From: Halomonas sp. KG2
GTDB lineage: Bacteria > Pseudomonadota > Gammaproteobacteria > Pseudomonadales > Halomonadaceae
Direction of reading: 5' to 3'
NCBI GenBank assembly: GCA_030440445.1
Contig: CP098528.1
Span: 3,286,001 to 3,350,000, forward strand
Length of the DNA: 64,000 bases
In this document: positions 1-8,160 of the stretch, one piece after another
Layout: the number at the start of each line of letters is the position of its first letter
Numbering within the stretch: position 1 is the stretch's first letter
The notes under the pieces: generated by a model
The model's database searches: none
What the model saw: the letters and a program-made list of their open reading frames with translations, nothing else
What the model was told of the DNA's origin: nothing
Program-made: the position numbers and the translations under genes

Positions 1-2
1 TT

Positions 3-293
3 AATGCGCCCCGCTCGCGGCTGCGCGTCGATCTAACGGTGCTTCAAATTGATGCCATTGCTTATGGTCAAGGCATCGGGCTGCTGCCCCACTGGGTGGT
101 TGAAAAACGCGAGCAGCATCATCCTGGTGATTTAGTCAGTTGCTTGCCCGGCTGGGAACCTGCCCCACTGCCGATCACCATGTTGTACGCTTACGGCCAC
201 CATTCGCGTCGGGTTAACGCACTGCTCGAGTTTTTACGCGAGCAAGTTCCGGCTGCTTGGCAATCCAATCACTCCACCACTAACGCTGAATAA
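3..293 (+). CDS. LysR-family regulator, C-terminal fragment
   Basis: The reading frame is open from the left edge, so only the last 96 codons of the gene are present. The fragment reads as the end of a LysR substrate-binding domain: a segment with 'AYGQGIGLLPHW', typical of the last alpha/beta unit where the effector cleft closes, then a region with 'YAYGHHSRRVNALLEFLRE' that matches the usual C-terminal helix. The DNA-binding half lies outside the window. The AEC transporter starts 69 bases downstream on the same strand, but nothing here shows that it is a target. Family assignment is moderately sure; the ligand is unknown. Confidence 0.7.
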   Translation, partial: NAPRSRLRVDLTVLQIDAIAYGQGIGLLPHWVVEKREQHHPGDLVSCLPGWEPAPLPITMLYAYGHHSRRVNALLEFLREQVPAAWQSNHSTTNAE

Positions 294-362
294 CCAATTC
301 ACCTTGCCAGTTAGCGGCCTAATTAACGACAATGAGTCGCTAATCATCGTCAAGGAATGGTA

Positions 363-1238
363 ATGCTCGCCGAACTTTTTGCCGTGATGGCTCCGGTACT
401 CGCCGGTGCTGGGCTGGGATATTTATGGGTACGCTTAGGGCATCCCTACCCCGTCGATTTCATTACTCGTTTGGTGTTTAACATCGGCACACCCGCGCTG
501 GTGCTTGCCTCACTTTCTGGGGCTAATATTGATGCCAATAGCTTTGGACAGATGATGCTTGCCACGACGCTGGTGATTCTCACCATGGGCGCAGCGAGCT
601 TTGTGGTCGCCAAACTGTTGCGCCGCAGTTGGCGCGTATTACTCGCCCCGATGATGTATCCCAACACCGGCAATATGGGACTCCCCGTTGTTCTGTATGC
701 CTTTGGCAGCGCAGGGTTTGCCTATGGTATTACGGTGATGGTGACGGTCTCGCTCTTTCAGTTCACCTTAGGGGCTGTTCTCAATAGCAACGGAAGCCCG
801 ACTAAAACGCTGCTGAAAACGCCCACCGTCTATGCCATTTTAATCTCAATGGCGCTGCTGTTAACCGACACATCACTGCCCCCTTGGCTAGCCAATACGG
901 TCGACTTAATGTCTGGTTTCACCGTACCGCTTATGTTGATCACGCTCGGTGTTTCCCTAGCCAGCATCCAGGTAAAAAGCCTGCGTTCCGGCATCGGTTT
1001 TAGCCTAGTACGTATTCCCCTTGCCGCTGGGGCAGCGTGGCTAATTGCGGGTTGGGTTGGCCTGCCCCCACTGGCGCAAAGCATTCTGGTGCTACAAATG
1101 TGCATGCCTGTGGCAGTGTTTAACTACTTGTTCGCCCAGCGAGCCCAGCGCGAACCGGCGTATGTTGCCAGCCTCGTTTTTTGCTCTACGCTGCTTGCCC
1201 TGGTGTATTTACCGATACTGCTGGCATTTCTGATGTAG
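363..1238 (+). CDS. AEC-family transporter (auxin efflux carrier fold)
   Basis: Predicted inner-membrane carrier of the auxin efflux carrier family, whose bacterial members move small carboxylates or amino acids; the substrate here is unknown. The protein of about 291 residues is almost entirely hydrophobic, with roughly ten membrane segments and a central polar break. A segment with 'PNTGNMGLPVVLYAFG' near residue 100 matches the conserved N-G-LP motif of the family's discontinuous helix. Two ATGs are possible, at 357 and 363. AAGGA at 352-356 lies six bases before the second and touches the first, so 363 is preferred. No terminator is evident after the stop. Confidence 0.85.
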   Translation: MLAELFAVMAPVLAGAGLGYLWVRLGHPYPVDFITRLVFNIGTPALVLASLSGANIDANSFGQMMLATTLVILTMGAASFVVAKLLRRSWRVLLAPMMYPNTGNMGLPVVLYAFGSAGFAYGITVMVTVSLFQFTLGAVLNSNGSPTKTLLKTPTVYAILISMALLLTDTSLPPWLANTVDLMSGFTVPLMLITLGVSLASIQVKSLRSGIGFSLVRIPLAAGAAWLIAGWVGLPPLAQSILVLQMCMPVAVFNYLFAQRAQREPAYVASLVFCSTLLALVYLPILLAFLM

Positions 1239-1332
1239 CGTTTTTGCTATAGCCCGTCTGATTTAGCCCGCCGGATATATAGCAGCACAGGGAACCCCGC
1301 TCGCTTTAAACAGTCACTGCTAGGCATGGAAC

Positions 1333-1349
1333 ATGATCATCATGATCAT
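1333..1349. repeat. Two tandem copies of the palindrome ATGATCAT
   Basis: The 8-base perfect palindrome ATGATCAT occurs at 1333-1340 and again at 1342-1349, separated by a single C. The pair ends 26 bases before the start of the sugar dehydrogenase gene, where an operator could sit. It contains two copies of GATC. No binding protein can be named. Confidence 0.6.
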
Positions 1350-1375
1350 CGAAGGCCCCGACGACAGGAGTGAGC

Positions 1376-2563
1376 ATGATTCGCCAACCTCAATCACAAG
1401 CACGCCAAGCAGTGTTAACGACGCCTTCTCATCGTTGGTTTCTAACAGCTATTGGCGGGTTAATGTTGGCGGGCACTGTTAGCAATGCCCAAGCAGAAAT
1501 GGTTCACGACGCGATCGAAACCGATCAAATTACCTTGTCACTTGAACGTGTGACTAGTGGGTTGAACACCCCTTGGGCAGTGGCTTTTTTACCTGACGGG
1601 CGTTTTTTAGTCAGCGAACGCCGTGGTCAACTCACCCTGGTAGATCAAGAAGGTAACCAGCAAACGCTCGAAGAAATGCCCACGGTCAGCCACCAGGGGC
1701 AAGGTGGGCTTCTCGATATCACCTTGCACCCTTCCTTTGGTGACGGTGAACATGACTGGATTTATTTCACCTGGAGCAAACCAGACGGCAATAACAGTCG
1801 CTCAGCACTATCACGGGTTAAGTGGCAAGGGGATTCACTCGGTGAGGTCGAGCACCTTTTTGAACAGGACCGCGCTTCTTCACCCGGCCGTCATTACGGC
1901 TCGCGTTTGGCGTGGCTAGCAGACGGCACACTATTAATGAGTATTGGTGACCGCGGCGTTAACCCATCCCGTGCCCAGGCAAGCGACGACCACGCGGGGT
2001 CAACGCTGCGCCTAACGGATACGGGCGGTGTTCCTGACGATAACCCTTTCGTGGGCGCTGATAGCACCTTGGATGAAATTTACTCCACGGGCAATCGCAA
2101 CATTCAAGGGTTGACGGTACTTAGCAATGGTGAACCCTGGGCGACCGAACATGGCCCGCGCACAGGCGATGAGCTTAATCACATCAAAGCAGGCAGTAAT
2201 TATGGCTGGCCAGAGGTTAGCCTGGGAAATGATTATCGGACTAATGAGCCGATTGGAGTCGAATCGAAGCCCGGCATGGTCGACTCGGTTTACCGCTTTG
2301 AAGGTCGATTTGCGCCTTCGGGCCTTACCGAAGTCACCAGCAGCGCGTTTGGAAACTGGCAGGGGCAGCTATTAGCCGGTGGTTTAGCCAGCGAAACATT
2401 GCTGCGTCTGCAATTGGAAAACGGCAACGTGGTGGATGAAGAGGTTATTCTTGACGGCCACATTGGCCGCATTCGCGATGTGCGCCAAGGCCCTAACGAC
2501 GCCATTTATTTGCTAACCGATGGCGATCAGGGCAGCCTTTACCGTTTGCAGGTGGTTAATTAA
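1376..2563 (+). CDS. PQQ-dependent soluble aldose sugar dehydrogenase (Asd/YliI type)
   Basis: Predicted periplasmic quinoprotein that oxidises aldose sugars to lactones using PQQ and calcium. A signal peptide of about 42 residues ends at a likely AQA/E cleavage site. The rest forms a six-bladed beta-propeller of the GSDH/YliI family: 'GLNTPWAVAFLPDGRFLVSE' (blade 1), 'GRHYGSRLAWLADG' with the putative catalytic histidine, 'GNRNIQGLTV' with a conserved arginine, and 'ATEHGPRTGDELN'. An in-frame GTG exists at 1370, but CAGGAG at 1365-1370 is ideally spaced for the ATG at 1376. No PQQ biosynthesis gene is in the window. The gene lies 129 bases before a two-component pair, which could sense a related periplasmic signal; that link is inference. 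Confidence 0.88.
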   Translation: MIRQPQSQARQAVLTTPSHRWFLTAIGGLMLAGTVSNAQAEMVHDAIETDQITLSLERVTSGLNTPWAVAFLPDGRFLVSERRGQLTLVDQEGNQQTLEEMPTVSHQGQGGLLDITLHPSFGDGEHDWIYFTWSKPDGNNSRSALSRVKWQGDSLGEVEHLFEQDRASSPGRHYGSRLAWLADGTLLMSIGDRGVNPSRAQASDDHAGSTLRLTDTGGVPDDNPFVGADSTLDEIYSTGNRNIQGLTVLSNGEPWATEHGPRTGDELNHIKAGSNYGWPEVSLGNDYRTNEPIGVESKPGMVDSVYRFEGRFAPSGLTEVTSSAFGNWQGQLLAGGLASETLLRLQLENGNVVDEEVILDGHIGRIRDVRQGPNDAIYLLTDGDQGSLYRLQVVN

Positions 2564-2692
2564 CCCACACTAACGTTATCTGAACCGCTACTCTTTATAC
2601 TGCCTATTGATACTGTCTATTTATTTACACTATCTATGTACGCTGCCAATGCTGTCCACTGCTGAACAGCCAGTATTCATCACGGATGCCTG

Positions 2693-4138
2693 ATGCGACT
2701 ACGTAATTTAATTATTTTGACGGTCATCGTGCCACTGTTTGTCATTCTAGTGGTTTTTAGCCTAGTGGCTATCAAGTCGCTAGAAGATAACGTGCGTTCC
2801 AAGCTGCAAACCGAAGTTGAGATTATCACCCGTGCACTGGGCACATCACTGAGTTACGCCGCCACTCGCGATAGCGACACCCCGCTAGAAGAAGCACTGC
2901 AATCCGCTTTTTCATTCCATCGTATCTATGGTGCTTATGTGTTCGACACCCAAGGCCGGGAAGTTTATGGGCTGGGGTTGGGCAAAGACCTGTTTACGCC
3001 GGATGAAATTCAGCAGGTTATCGAACAAGATGACCTGTATAGCAATTACCGCCAACAGGAAGGCTGGACGTACTACTCAGCATTGATTCCGCTGCGGGCG
3101 CAAGATGGTACGGTACGAGGTGTTCTGCAGGTAAATCGACTTAATACCGGCATCGAAAACTATACGGGCTTTATCAGCATTGTGGCGGTTTTAGTGTTTG
3201 TAATCGGAGCGGCCGGTATTGTTTTTAGCATCTGGTGGGGCTTTAGGCACTATATAGAACGACCGCTCAATCGTCTTTTGCACGTGATGTTACTTGTGGA
3301 AGATGGCGACCGCAGCCAACGGGCTACGGTCGATGGCCCGACGGAATATCGCCGCTTAGCATCAGGCTTGAACGGCATGCTAGATGCCATGGCAGAAAAA
3401 GATCGCGATATTGATGCTCGTCGGCAGCGCGAAATCGAACTAGAAAAGCGCCTGCGCAAATCTAAAAAGCTGGCGGAGTTAGGCGTTTTGGCGGCCGGTG
3501 TCGCCCATGAAATTGGCGCACCATTAACCGTCATCAATGGCCAAGCCCAGCGCTTAGCCCGCAGGGACACCATTGGCGATGACGAACGTGCACGATTAGG
3601 CCGTATCCGAGGCGAAGTCGAAAGAATTGTTCAAATTGTCCGCCAATTAATGGAACTAGGCAGACAACATAACGTAGAGAAAGACACGCAAGCGTTGGAT
3701 CAGCTTATTCTGAGTGCCAGTGAGTTAGTGGAAGAGGAGCTGGAGCCACGAAATATTCACTTGGATATTGATCTTCCCTCCCCTACCCCCCATTTATTGG
3801 TCAATGGGCAGCAAATTGTGCAGGTACTCACCAATCTATTACGCAACGCAGCGCAAGCACCAGATGTTAGCTGTATACGCCTTAGTGCCAAGCAATACAG
3901 TGAAGAGCTAACACTCTGGGTGGAAGATGACGGGCCTGGCATTCCAGCGTCGCATCATCAGCAAGTATTTGATCCTTTCTTTACGACCAAACCGGTGGGC
4001 CAAGGCAGCGGCTTAGGGCTCTCCATGGTGCATCGCATTATTAACGACCACGGCGGGACGATTGGCGTATTTGATAGCGGCCTTGGCGGCGCTGGATTCG
4101 AGATTACGCTCCCCCTTAGTGAAACCGCATCCGCTTGA
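2693..4138 (+). CDS. Sensor histidine kinase of an NtrC-type pair
   Basis: Membrane sensor kinase of 481 residues. Membrane helices lie at about residues 5-27 and 160-182, enclosing a periplasmic sensor domain of some 130 residues. A HAMP linker and coiled coil follow (about 183-262). The phosphoacceptor is His272 in 'AAGVAHEIGAPLTVINGQAQ', where the usual E-[IL]-[RN]-N-P-L is E-I-G-A-P-L. The ATPase domain shows an N box ('NLLRNAAQA'), G1 ('VEDDGPGIP'), F box ('FDPFFTTK') and G2 ('GSGLGLSM'). The stop codon is 11 bases from the regulator start, so the two genes are probably co-transcribed. The signal sensed is unknown. Confidence 0.9.
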   Translation: MRLRNLIILTVIVPLFVILVVFSLVAIKSLEDNVRSKLQTEVEIITRALGTSLSYAATRDSDTPLEEALQSAFSFHRIYGAYVFDTQGREVYGLGLGKDLFTPDEIQQVIEQDDLYSNYRQQEGWTYYSALIPLRAQDGTVRGVLQVNRLNTGIENYTGFISIVAVLVFVIGAAGIVFSIWWGFRHYIERPLNRLLHVMLLVEDGDRSQRATVDGPTEYRRLASGLNGMLDAMAEKDRDIDARRQREIELEKRLRKSKKLAELGVLAAGVAHEIGAPLTVINGQAQRLARRDTIGDDERARLGRIRGEVERIVQIVRQLMELGRQHNVEKDTQALDQLILSASELVEEELEPRNIHLDIDLPSPTPHLLVNGQQIVQVLTNLLRNAAQAPDVSCIRLSAKQYSEELTLWVEDDGPGIPASHHQQVFDPFFTTKPVGQGSGLGLSMVHRIINDHGGTIGVFDSGLGGAGFEITLPLSETASA

Positions 4139-4149
4139 GGAAAACGTTT

Positions 4150-5553
4150 GTGACCCATCAGGAACACCTTTTACCTTTATTGGTAGTGGAAGATGACGCC
4201 GCTATACGTGAGTTATTGGAAGAAGAGCTCAACGACGCGGGCTATGACACGCTAGGCGTTCCCAGTGCCGAAGACGCCTTGGCACTACTAAGCCATACAG
4301 CTGTGGCAATGATGATTACGGATGTACGTCTTCCAGGAATGACCGGCATTCAGTTACTTCAGCAACTGCGTCAAAGCGGTAGCGAGCTGGGCATTATTGT
4401 CATCACTGCCTTTGGCACCATTGACCAAGCCGTTGAGGCGCTAAAGCTGGGAGCCGATGACTTTCTAACTAAACCATTGGATTTAGATGCCATTCGCGAG
4501 GCAGTCTTCCGCGTCTTAGAGCGCCAGCGCTTGTCTCTCTCCCACGACGATACTGAGTTGAGCCAGTTTCACGGCATTGTCGGAAAAAGCTCAGGCATGC
4601 AGTCTCTGTTTCATGATGCATCTCGGCTGGCTAAAAGCGATGCGCCTATTTTAATTCTGGGCGAAAGCGGTACCGGTAAAGAGCTATTGGCTCGCGCTAT
4701 CCATCAAGAAAGCAAACGCCACGAAGCACCCTTTGTGCCTGTTAACTGTGCCAGCATTCCTGCCGATCTAATGGAAAGTGAGTTTTTTGGTCATGTAAAA
4801 GGGGCATTCACCGGGGCTAACGAAGCGCGCCGCGGTCTGTTTCATAGCGCTCAAGGCGGCAGCCTGTTTTTGGATGAGATTGGCGAAATGCCGGTTAATC
4901 TTCAAGCCAAATTACTGCGCGCGCTGCAAGAAAAGACGGTACGACCCGTTGGCGGCGAGCGTGAGGAGCCGGTAGATGTCCGCATCATTGCCGCGACCCA
5001 TCGCAATCTTGAAAAAGAGATCGAACAAGAGAACTTTCGCAGTGACTTGTTCTATCGCCTTGAGACGTTCTCGCTGCGCATTCCTCCACTGCGCGAGCGT
5101 GGCACCGATATAGAGCATCTTGTATTTGCATTAATCGATAAACACGCCGAAGCGCAAAGTAAGCAGATTGAACAAATCGAGCCCGAAGCGCTAAATAGCC
5201 TGTTGAACTACACCTACCCAGGCAACGTACGCGAGCTGGAAAACGCTATTATGCGGGCCGTAACACTGAGCGAAGAAGGCATATTGCAGCACCAAGATTT
5301 GCCAGAGCGCTTACGCGAACAGGCTAGCCAACATAACGGTTCGGAAATAACGCCGACACTCACTGGTGAAGTGTTACCTGGCACTCAGGTTCCAGCACCT
5401 GCACCTACCCGCTGGCCCAGCCTGGAAGAAGTAGAAAAGCGCTACATACGCAAAGTGTTAGAGGCCACCGGCGGCAATAAACGGCGTACGGCTGAAGTGT
5501 TGGGTATTGCTCGACGAACGCTTTATCGTCGTTTGGAAGATAACGAGGAATAA
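4150..5553 (+). CDS. Sigma-54-dependent response regulator (NtrC family)
   Basis: Transcriptional activator partner of the upstream kinase. The receiver domain has acidic residues in 'VVEDDAA', a phosphoacceptor Asp near residue 58 ('MMITDVRLPG') and the conserved Lys in 'DFLTKPLD'. A central AAA+ domain follows, with Walker A 'GESGTGKE', the sigma-54 contact loop GAFTGA and Walker B 'GGSLFLDEIGEM'. A Fis-type helix-turn-helix closes the protein ('GGNKRRTAEVLGIARRTLYR'). Intact GAFTGA means it should act on -24/-12 promoters; its target genes cannot be told from the window. The longest frame starts at a TTG at 4135, but GAGG at 4137-4140, overlapping the kinase stop, supports GTG at 4150. Confidence 0.9.
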   Translation: MTHQEHLLPLLVVEDDAAIRELLEEELNDAGYDTLGVPSAEDALALLSHTAVAMMITDVRLPGMTGIQLLQQLRQSGSELGIIVITAFGTIDQAVEALKLGADDFLTKPLDLDAIREAVFRVLERQRLSLSHDDTELSQFHGIVGKSSGMQSLFHDASRLAKSDAPILILGESGTGKELLARAIHQESKRHEAPFVPVNCASIPADLMESEFFGHVKGAFTGANEARRGLFHSAQGGSLFLDEIGEMPVNLQAKLLRALQEKTVRPVGGEREEPVDVRIIAATHRNLEKEIEQENFRSDLFYRLETFSLRIPPLRERGTDIEHLVFALIDKHAEAQSKQIEQIEPEALNSLLNYTYPGNVRELENAIMRAVTLSEEGILQHQDLPERLREQASQHNGSEITPTLTGEVLPGTQVPAPAPTRWPSLEEVEKRYIRKVLEATGGNKRRTAEVLGIARRTLYRRLEDNEE

Positions 5554-5562
5554 ATTAACGCA

Positions 5563-5596
5563 AATAGTCGGCCACTCACCGGTGTAACCGACTATT
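5563..5596 (+). terminator. Possible transcription terminator after the response regulator
   Basis: The 9-base arms AATAGTCGG (5563-5571) and CCGACTATT (5588-5596) form a perfect stem starting 10 bases after the stop codon, with a 16-base loop that itself contains the palindrome CACCGGTG. No T-run follows, so it may be a weak or factor-dependent terminator, or an RNA-stabilising hairpin. Confidence 0.45.
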
Positions 5597-5682
5597 CGTC
5601 TATATGACGACAAGCTATGCACTACCTTGCCAAAATGGCGTACGTGTGGGGAATTTTCTTATCAAAGAGGGTTCACGGATCA

Positions 5683-5756
5683 ATCGAGTAGGAAGGGGAG
5701 TCGCCTCCCCTGTCCTCTCACACCACCGGGCATACGGTTCCGTACCACGGCGGTTC
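5683..5756 (-). ncRNA. Group II intron domains V and VI
   Basis: The domain V candidate is the complement of 5721-5756: it starts GAACCGCCG, carries an inner UACGG-AA-CCGUA hairpin and closes with CGGUGGU. The CGC in the 5' strand fits the catalytic triad of class C introns. Domain VI is the complement of about 5691-5715, a GGGGAGGCGACUCCCC-type hairpin close to the 3' splice site. Secondary structure was judged by eye. Confidence 0.75.
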
Positions 5757-7143
5757 ATGAAGAACGGTTAAGCCCTCTTACCGTATCCAGTACCGAGATC
5801 AGTCCCTGGTCATAAAACCATTTCCTCGGCAGGGCCTGGTTCATGTGCGATGCCCCGGCGTTCCACCAAGGGCCTCGACCATTGCCTGCCGATTTCCAAG
5901 CTCGGGGCGCGTCCAGGCCCAGCCCTTGAAGTTTCCGGCGACGAGTCGCTGAACGTTTCCATTGCCGCCAGATTAGGCCGCGTAAGCGGCGACGTATCCA
6001 TTGATCCAGCGCTTCCAAGGGCCGTTTCACATCAACAAAGCTGAAGTAGTTGGCCCATCCACGCAGGACTGGCCCCAACTCTTCGATTATCCGTTGGGTG
6101 TTACGCCCCCTGCCACGCTTCAGGATCTCACGAACACGCTGCATCATGCGCTTCAGACTTGCCTTGGCCAGCGTCAACTTCGGCTGCTTGTGCCAAGTGA
6201 GACGGTAGCCCAGATAGCCGCGTTTCCATGGCCGGTCCACCGCACTTTTCGTGCGGTTGACCGTCAGCCGAAGTGAGCTCTCGAGATACTCACTCAAGCT
6301 TTCCATGACACGCTCGCCTGCCCGCCGACTGTTGACGTACACCTGAACGTCATCGGCGTAGCGGCAGAAGCGGTGGCCTCGGCGTTCCAGCTCCTTGTCC
6401 AGATCGTCCAGCAGGATGTTCGCCAGTAGCGGGCTGAGTGGTCCGCCTTGGGGTGTCCCCTGTCGCCTCGGCGTGGGCAAGCCATGTTGCAACATACCCG
6501 CTTCCAGATAGCGGCGGATCAGGCGCAGCACGCGCTTGTCATCAACGCGCCGCGCTACCCGTGCCATCAGCAGATCGTGGTTCACTCGGTCGAAGAAGGC
6601 TTTCAGGTCAAGGTCGACCACCCAGCGGTGGCCAGCGGTAACATGGGCCTTCATGGCCGATACGGCCTGCTTGGCGCTGTGTTTGGGGCGGTAACCGTAA
6701 CTCGACGCGGAGAACCCCGGGTCGAAGACCGGCATGAGCACTTGTGACAGCGCTTGCTGGATCAGCCGGTCGGTGACCGTGGGTATTCCGAGCTGCCGCA
6801 CTCCGCCTTTAGGCTTGGGGATCGTGGCTGCTCGAACTGGACTCGGGTGATACGCATCGGCCAACAGCCGCTCACGCAGCGTTGGCCAGTGCTGTTTTAG
6901 GTGGTCAGCCAGTTGATGCACCGTCATGCCATCGACACCCGGTGCACCTTTGTTGGCAGCCACCTTACGGTAAGCTCGCTCCATGTTCTCCGGGTCAACG
7001 ACCCGCTCCATGAGCGAGGCTGACTCCGCTTTCGTCCACGATAACGACGCCGGGATCGTCTCGACGCCCACCGGCTGGGGCGCGGAGTTCTGCTCCTGCC
7101 CCTCTGGGTGAGTGACGGTATTAGCGTCATGGTCTGTCTTCAT
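5755..7143 (-). CDS. ltrA: Group II intron reverse transcriptase/maturase
   Basis: Reverse transcriptase of 462 residues that helps the intron RNA fold and splice and copies it during retrohoming. Visible RT blocks are 'NKGAPGVDGMTV' (block 0/1), 'GVRQLGIPTVTDRLIQQAL' (2), 'DLDLKAFFDRVNHDLL' (3, first catalytic Asp), 'GTPQGGPLSPLLANILLDDL' (4) and 'FCRYADDVQVYV' (5, the YADD active site). A maturase X domain follows ('ELGPVLRGWANYF'). No HNH endonuclease domain is present, as in class C elements. GAGG lies about 8 bases before the ATG. The stop codon falls at the edge of the domain V hairpin. The frame is intact, so the intron may be active. Confidence 0.93.
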   Translation of the reverse strand: MKTDHDANTVTHPEGQEQNSAPQPVGVETIPASLSWTKAESASLMERVVDPENMERAYRKVAANKGAPGVDGMTVHQLADHLKQHWPTLRERLLADAYHPSPVRAATIPKPKGGVRQLGIPTVTDRLIQQALSQVLMPVFDPGFSASSYGYRPKHSAKQAVSAMKAHVTAGHRWVVDLDLKAFFDRVNHDLLMARVARRVDDKRVLRLIRRYLEAGMLQHGLPTPRRQGTPQGGPLSPLLANILLDDLDKELERRGHRFCRYADDVQVYVNSRRAGERVMESLSEYLESSLRLTVNRTKSAVDRPWKRGYLGYRLTWHKQPKLTLAKASLKRMMQRVREILKRGRGRNTQRIIEELGPVLRGWANYFSFVDVKRPLEALDQWIRRRLRGLIWRQWKRSATRRRKLQGLGLDAPRAWKSAGNGRGPWWNAGASHMNQALPRKWFYDQGLISVLDTVRGLNRSS

Positions 7144-7610
7144 GATCGATCCTCGAGACGTTATCGCCTACTCGCGGTTCTTCATGTTCGGCCCTTGGTG
7201 CCGTAGTGAACCGGCACTTACTATGGCCTCGGCTGACGTCTGGTAACCCATCCCGTCGCCTCTCGACGCCGGTAGCACTGTGGCAGATCACCAGACCTCC
7301 CAGGGTAAGGCGCGCGACCTTCCCGCTTATGCCTGTCGGATCTACGTCATGGCGTTCCGTGCAAGTACCAGGCTTTGATGATTATGGCCATCTCACCCCG
7401 CCATGACGCCTCGTATCCGCTTCCTATTCGTCAGGCCAGCGTTTTGCCTTGGGCTTCCTTCAGATTCCCCCTCGCGAGGGACACCCTTGCCGTCGGCTAG
7501 CACTTCCCCTTGCCGGGCGTGCAGGGGACTTTCACCCCCAAGTCATCCTGAGGCACCACCCTCAGGAATAGCGCCTGTTAAGGCGCTGCGCGCCATGCCT
7601 GGCGCACCAT

Positions 7611-7634
7611 AAAAAACCCCCGCGGGCGCGGGGG
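7611..7634 (-). terminator. Intrinsic terminator of the acidic lipoprotein gene; intron target
   Basis: On the minus strand a GC-only hairpin (arms 7617-7623 and 7628-7634, loop of four) is followed by six T residues (complement of 7611-7616). It lies 80 bases after the lipoprotein stop codon and directly precedes the 5' junction of the group II intron at 7607. Confidence 0.85.
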
Positions 7635-7713
7635 GAAAGGATGATAAACCGTGTGGAGCAGCCGCAGGGAACAGACAGCTGGGTCGGCTTATCATCGTAG
7701 GGAGCGTTAACGA

Positions 7714-8160
7714 TTACTGGCCGCTATTCATCTCATCGTCATTCTCATCAGCACCTGGCATCGGGTCAGTACCTTCACCAAATCCTGGGTTTTCTTCAGA
7801 ATCTTCTGGGTTGCTAGCCTCTTCATCGGGCATAGGTTCTTCATCTGGCATAGGTTCTTGTGATGCCGCGGCATCATCGCTTAGCCCAGGATCGCCCATG
7901 TCAGAGTCATCAGCCACTGCAGGCTCATCGTTCATCATAGGGTCAGAAGTAGTATCCGATGCGGTAGCATCACTTGCAGTAGTTGCCTGTCCAGTAGAGG
8001 AAGTCGCATCTTGTTCCATCGTTTCTGGCTGTTCGGCAGGCGGCATTGGCTCATCACCGTTACCACAACCAGCAAGAGCTAATGTGCTAACGGTAGCTGC
8101 TAACATGCACAATGTAAGCACACGGGGGCGTTTGGTAACTTGATTAACTGGTTTATCCAT
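7714..8160 (-). CDS. Acidic low-complexity lipoprotein
   Basis: Protein of 148 residues with a lipoprotein signal: a basic N-terminus, a hydrophobic stretch and the lipobox 'LALAGC', so it should be lipid-anchored facing the periplasm. The mature part is almost entirely Asp, Glu, Met, Pro, Ser and Thr, with the six-residue unit PMPDEE repeated twice (an 18-base tandem repeat at 7822-7857). No domain is recognisable. A longer frame begins at 8184, but the strong AGGGAGGT site lies 8 bases before the ATG at 8160. Highly acidic exported proteins are common in halophiles; any function in the envelope is conjecture. It is divergent from proV. Confidence 0.75.
   Translation of the reverse strand: MDKPVNQVTKRPRVLTLCMLAATVSTLALAGCGNGDEPMPPAEQPETMEQDATSSTGQATTASDATASDTTSDPMMNDEPAVADDSDMGDPGLSDDAAASQEPMPDEEPMPDEEASNPEDSEENPGFGEGTDPMPGADENDDEMNSGQ

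Larger units (their letters stand above)
5683..7607 (-). mobile_element. Class C group II intron (about 1925 nt), with maturase
   Basis: Read on the minus strand, the element begins with GUGCG (complement of 7607 to 7603), the group II 5' consensus, and ends CUACUCGAU at 5683, matching the 3' AY rule. A domain V-like hairpin with a CGC triad and a domain VI-like stem precede the 3' end. About 460 nt of structured leader (7144-7607) come before the reverse transcriptase, as expected for domains I-IV. The 5' junction lies 3 nt after the T-run of an intrinsic terminator, the classic insertion site of class C introns. The boundaries are inferred from motifs, not from a comparison with an empty site, and could be off by a few bases. 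Confidence 0.85.

Noticed and set aside
5850..6750. Several plus-strand frames inside the intron
   Set aside because: They are antisense shadows of the reverse transcriptase and have no ribosome binding sites or domains.
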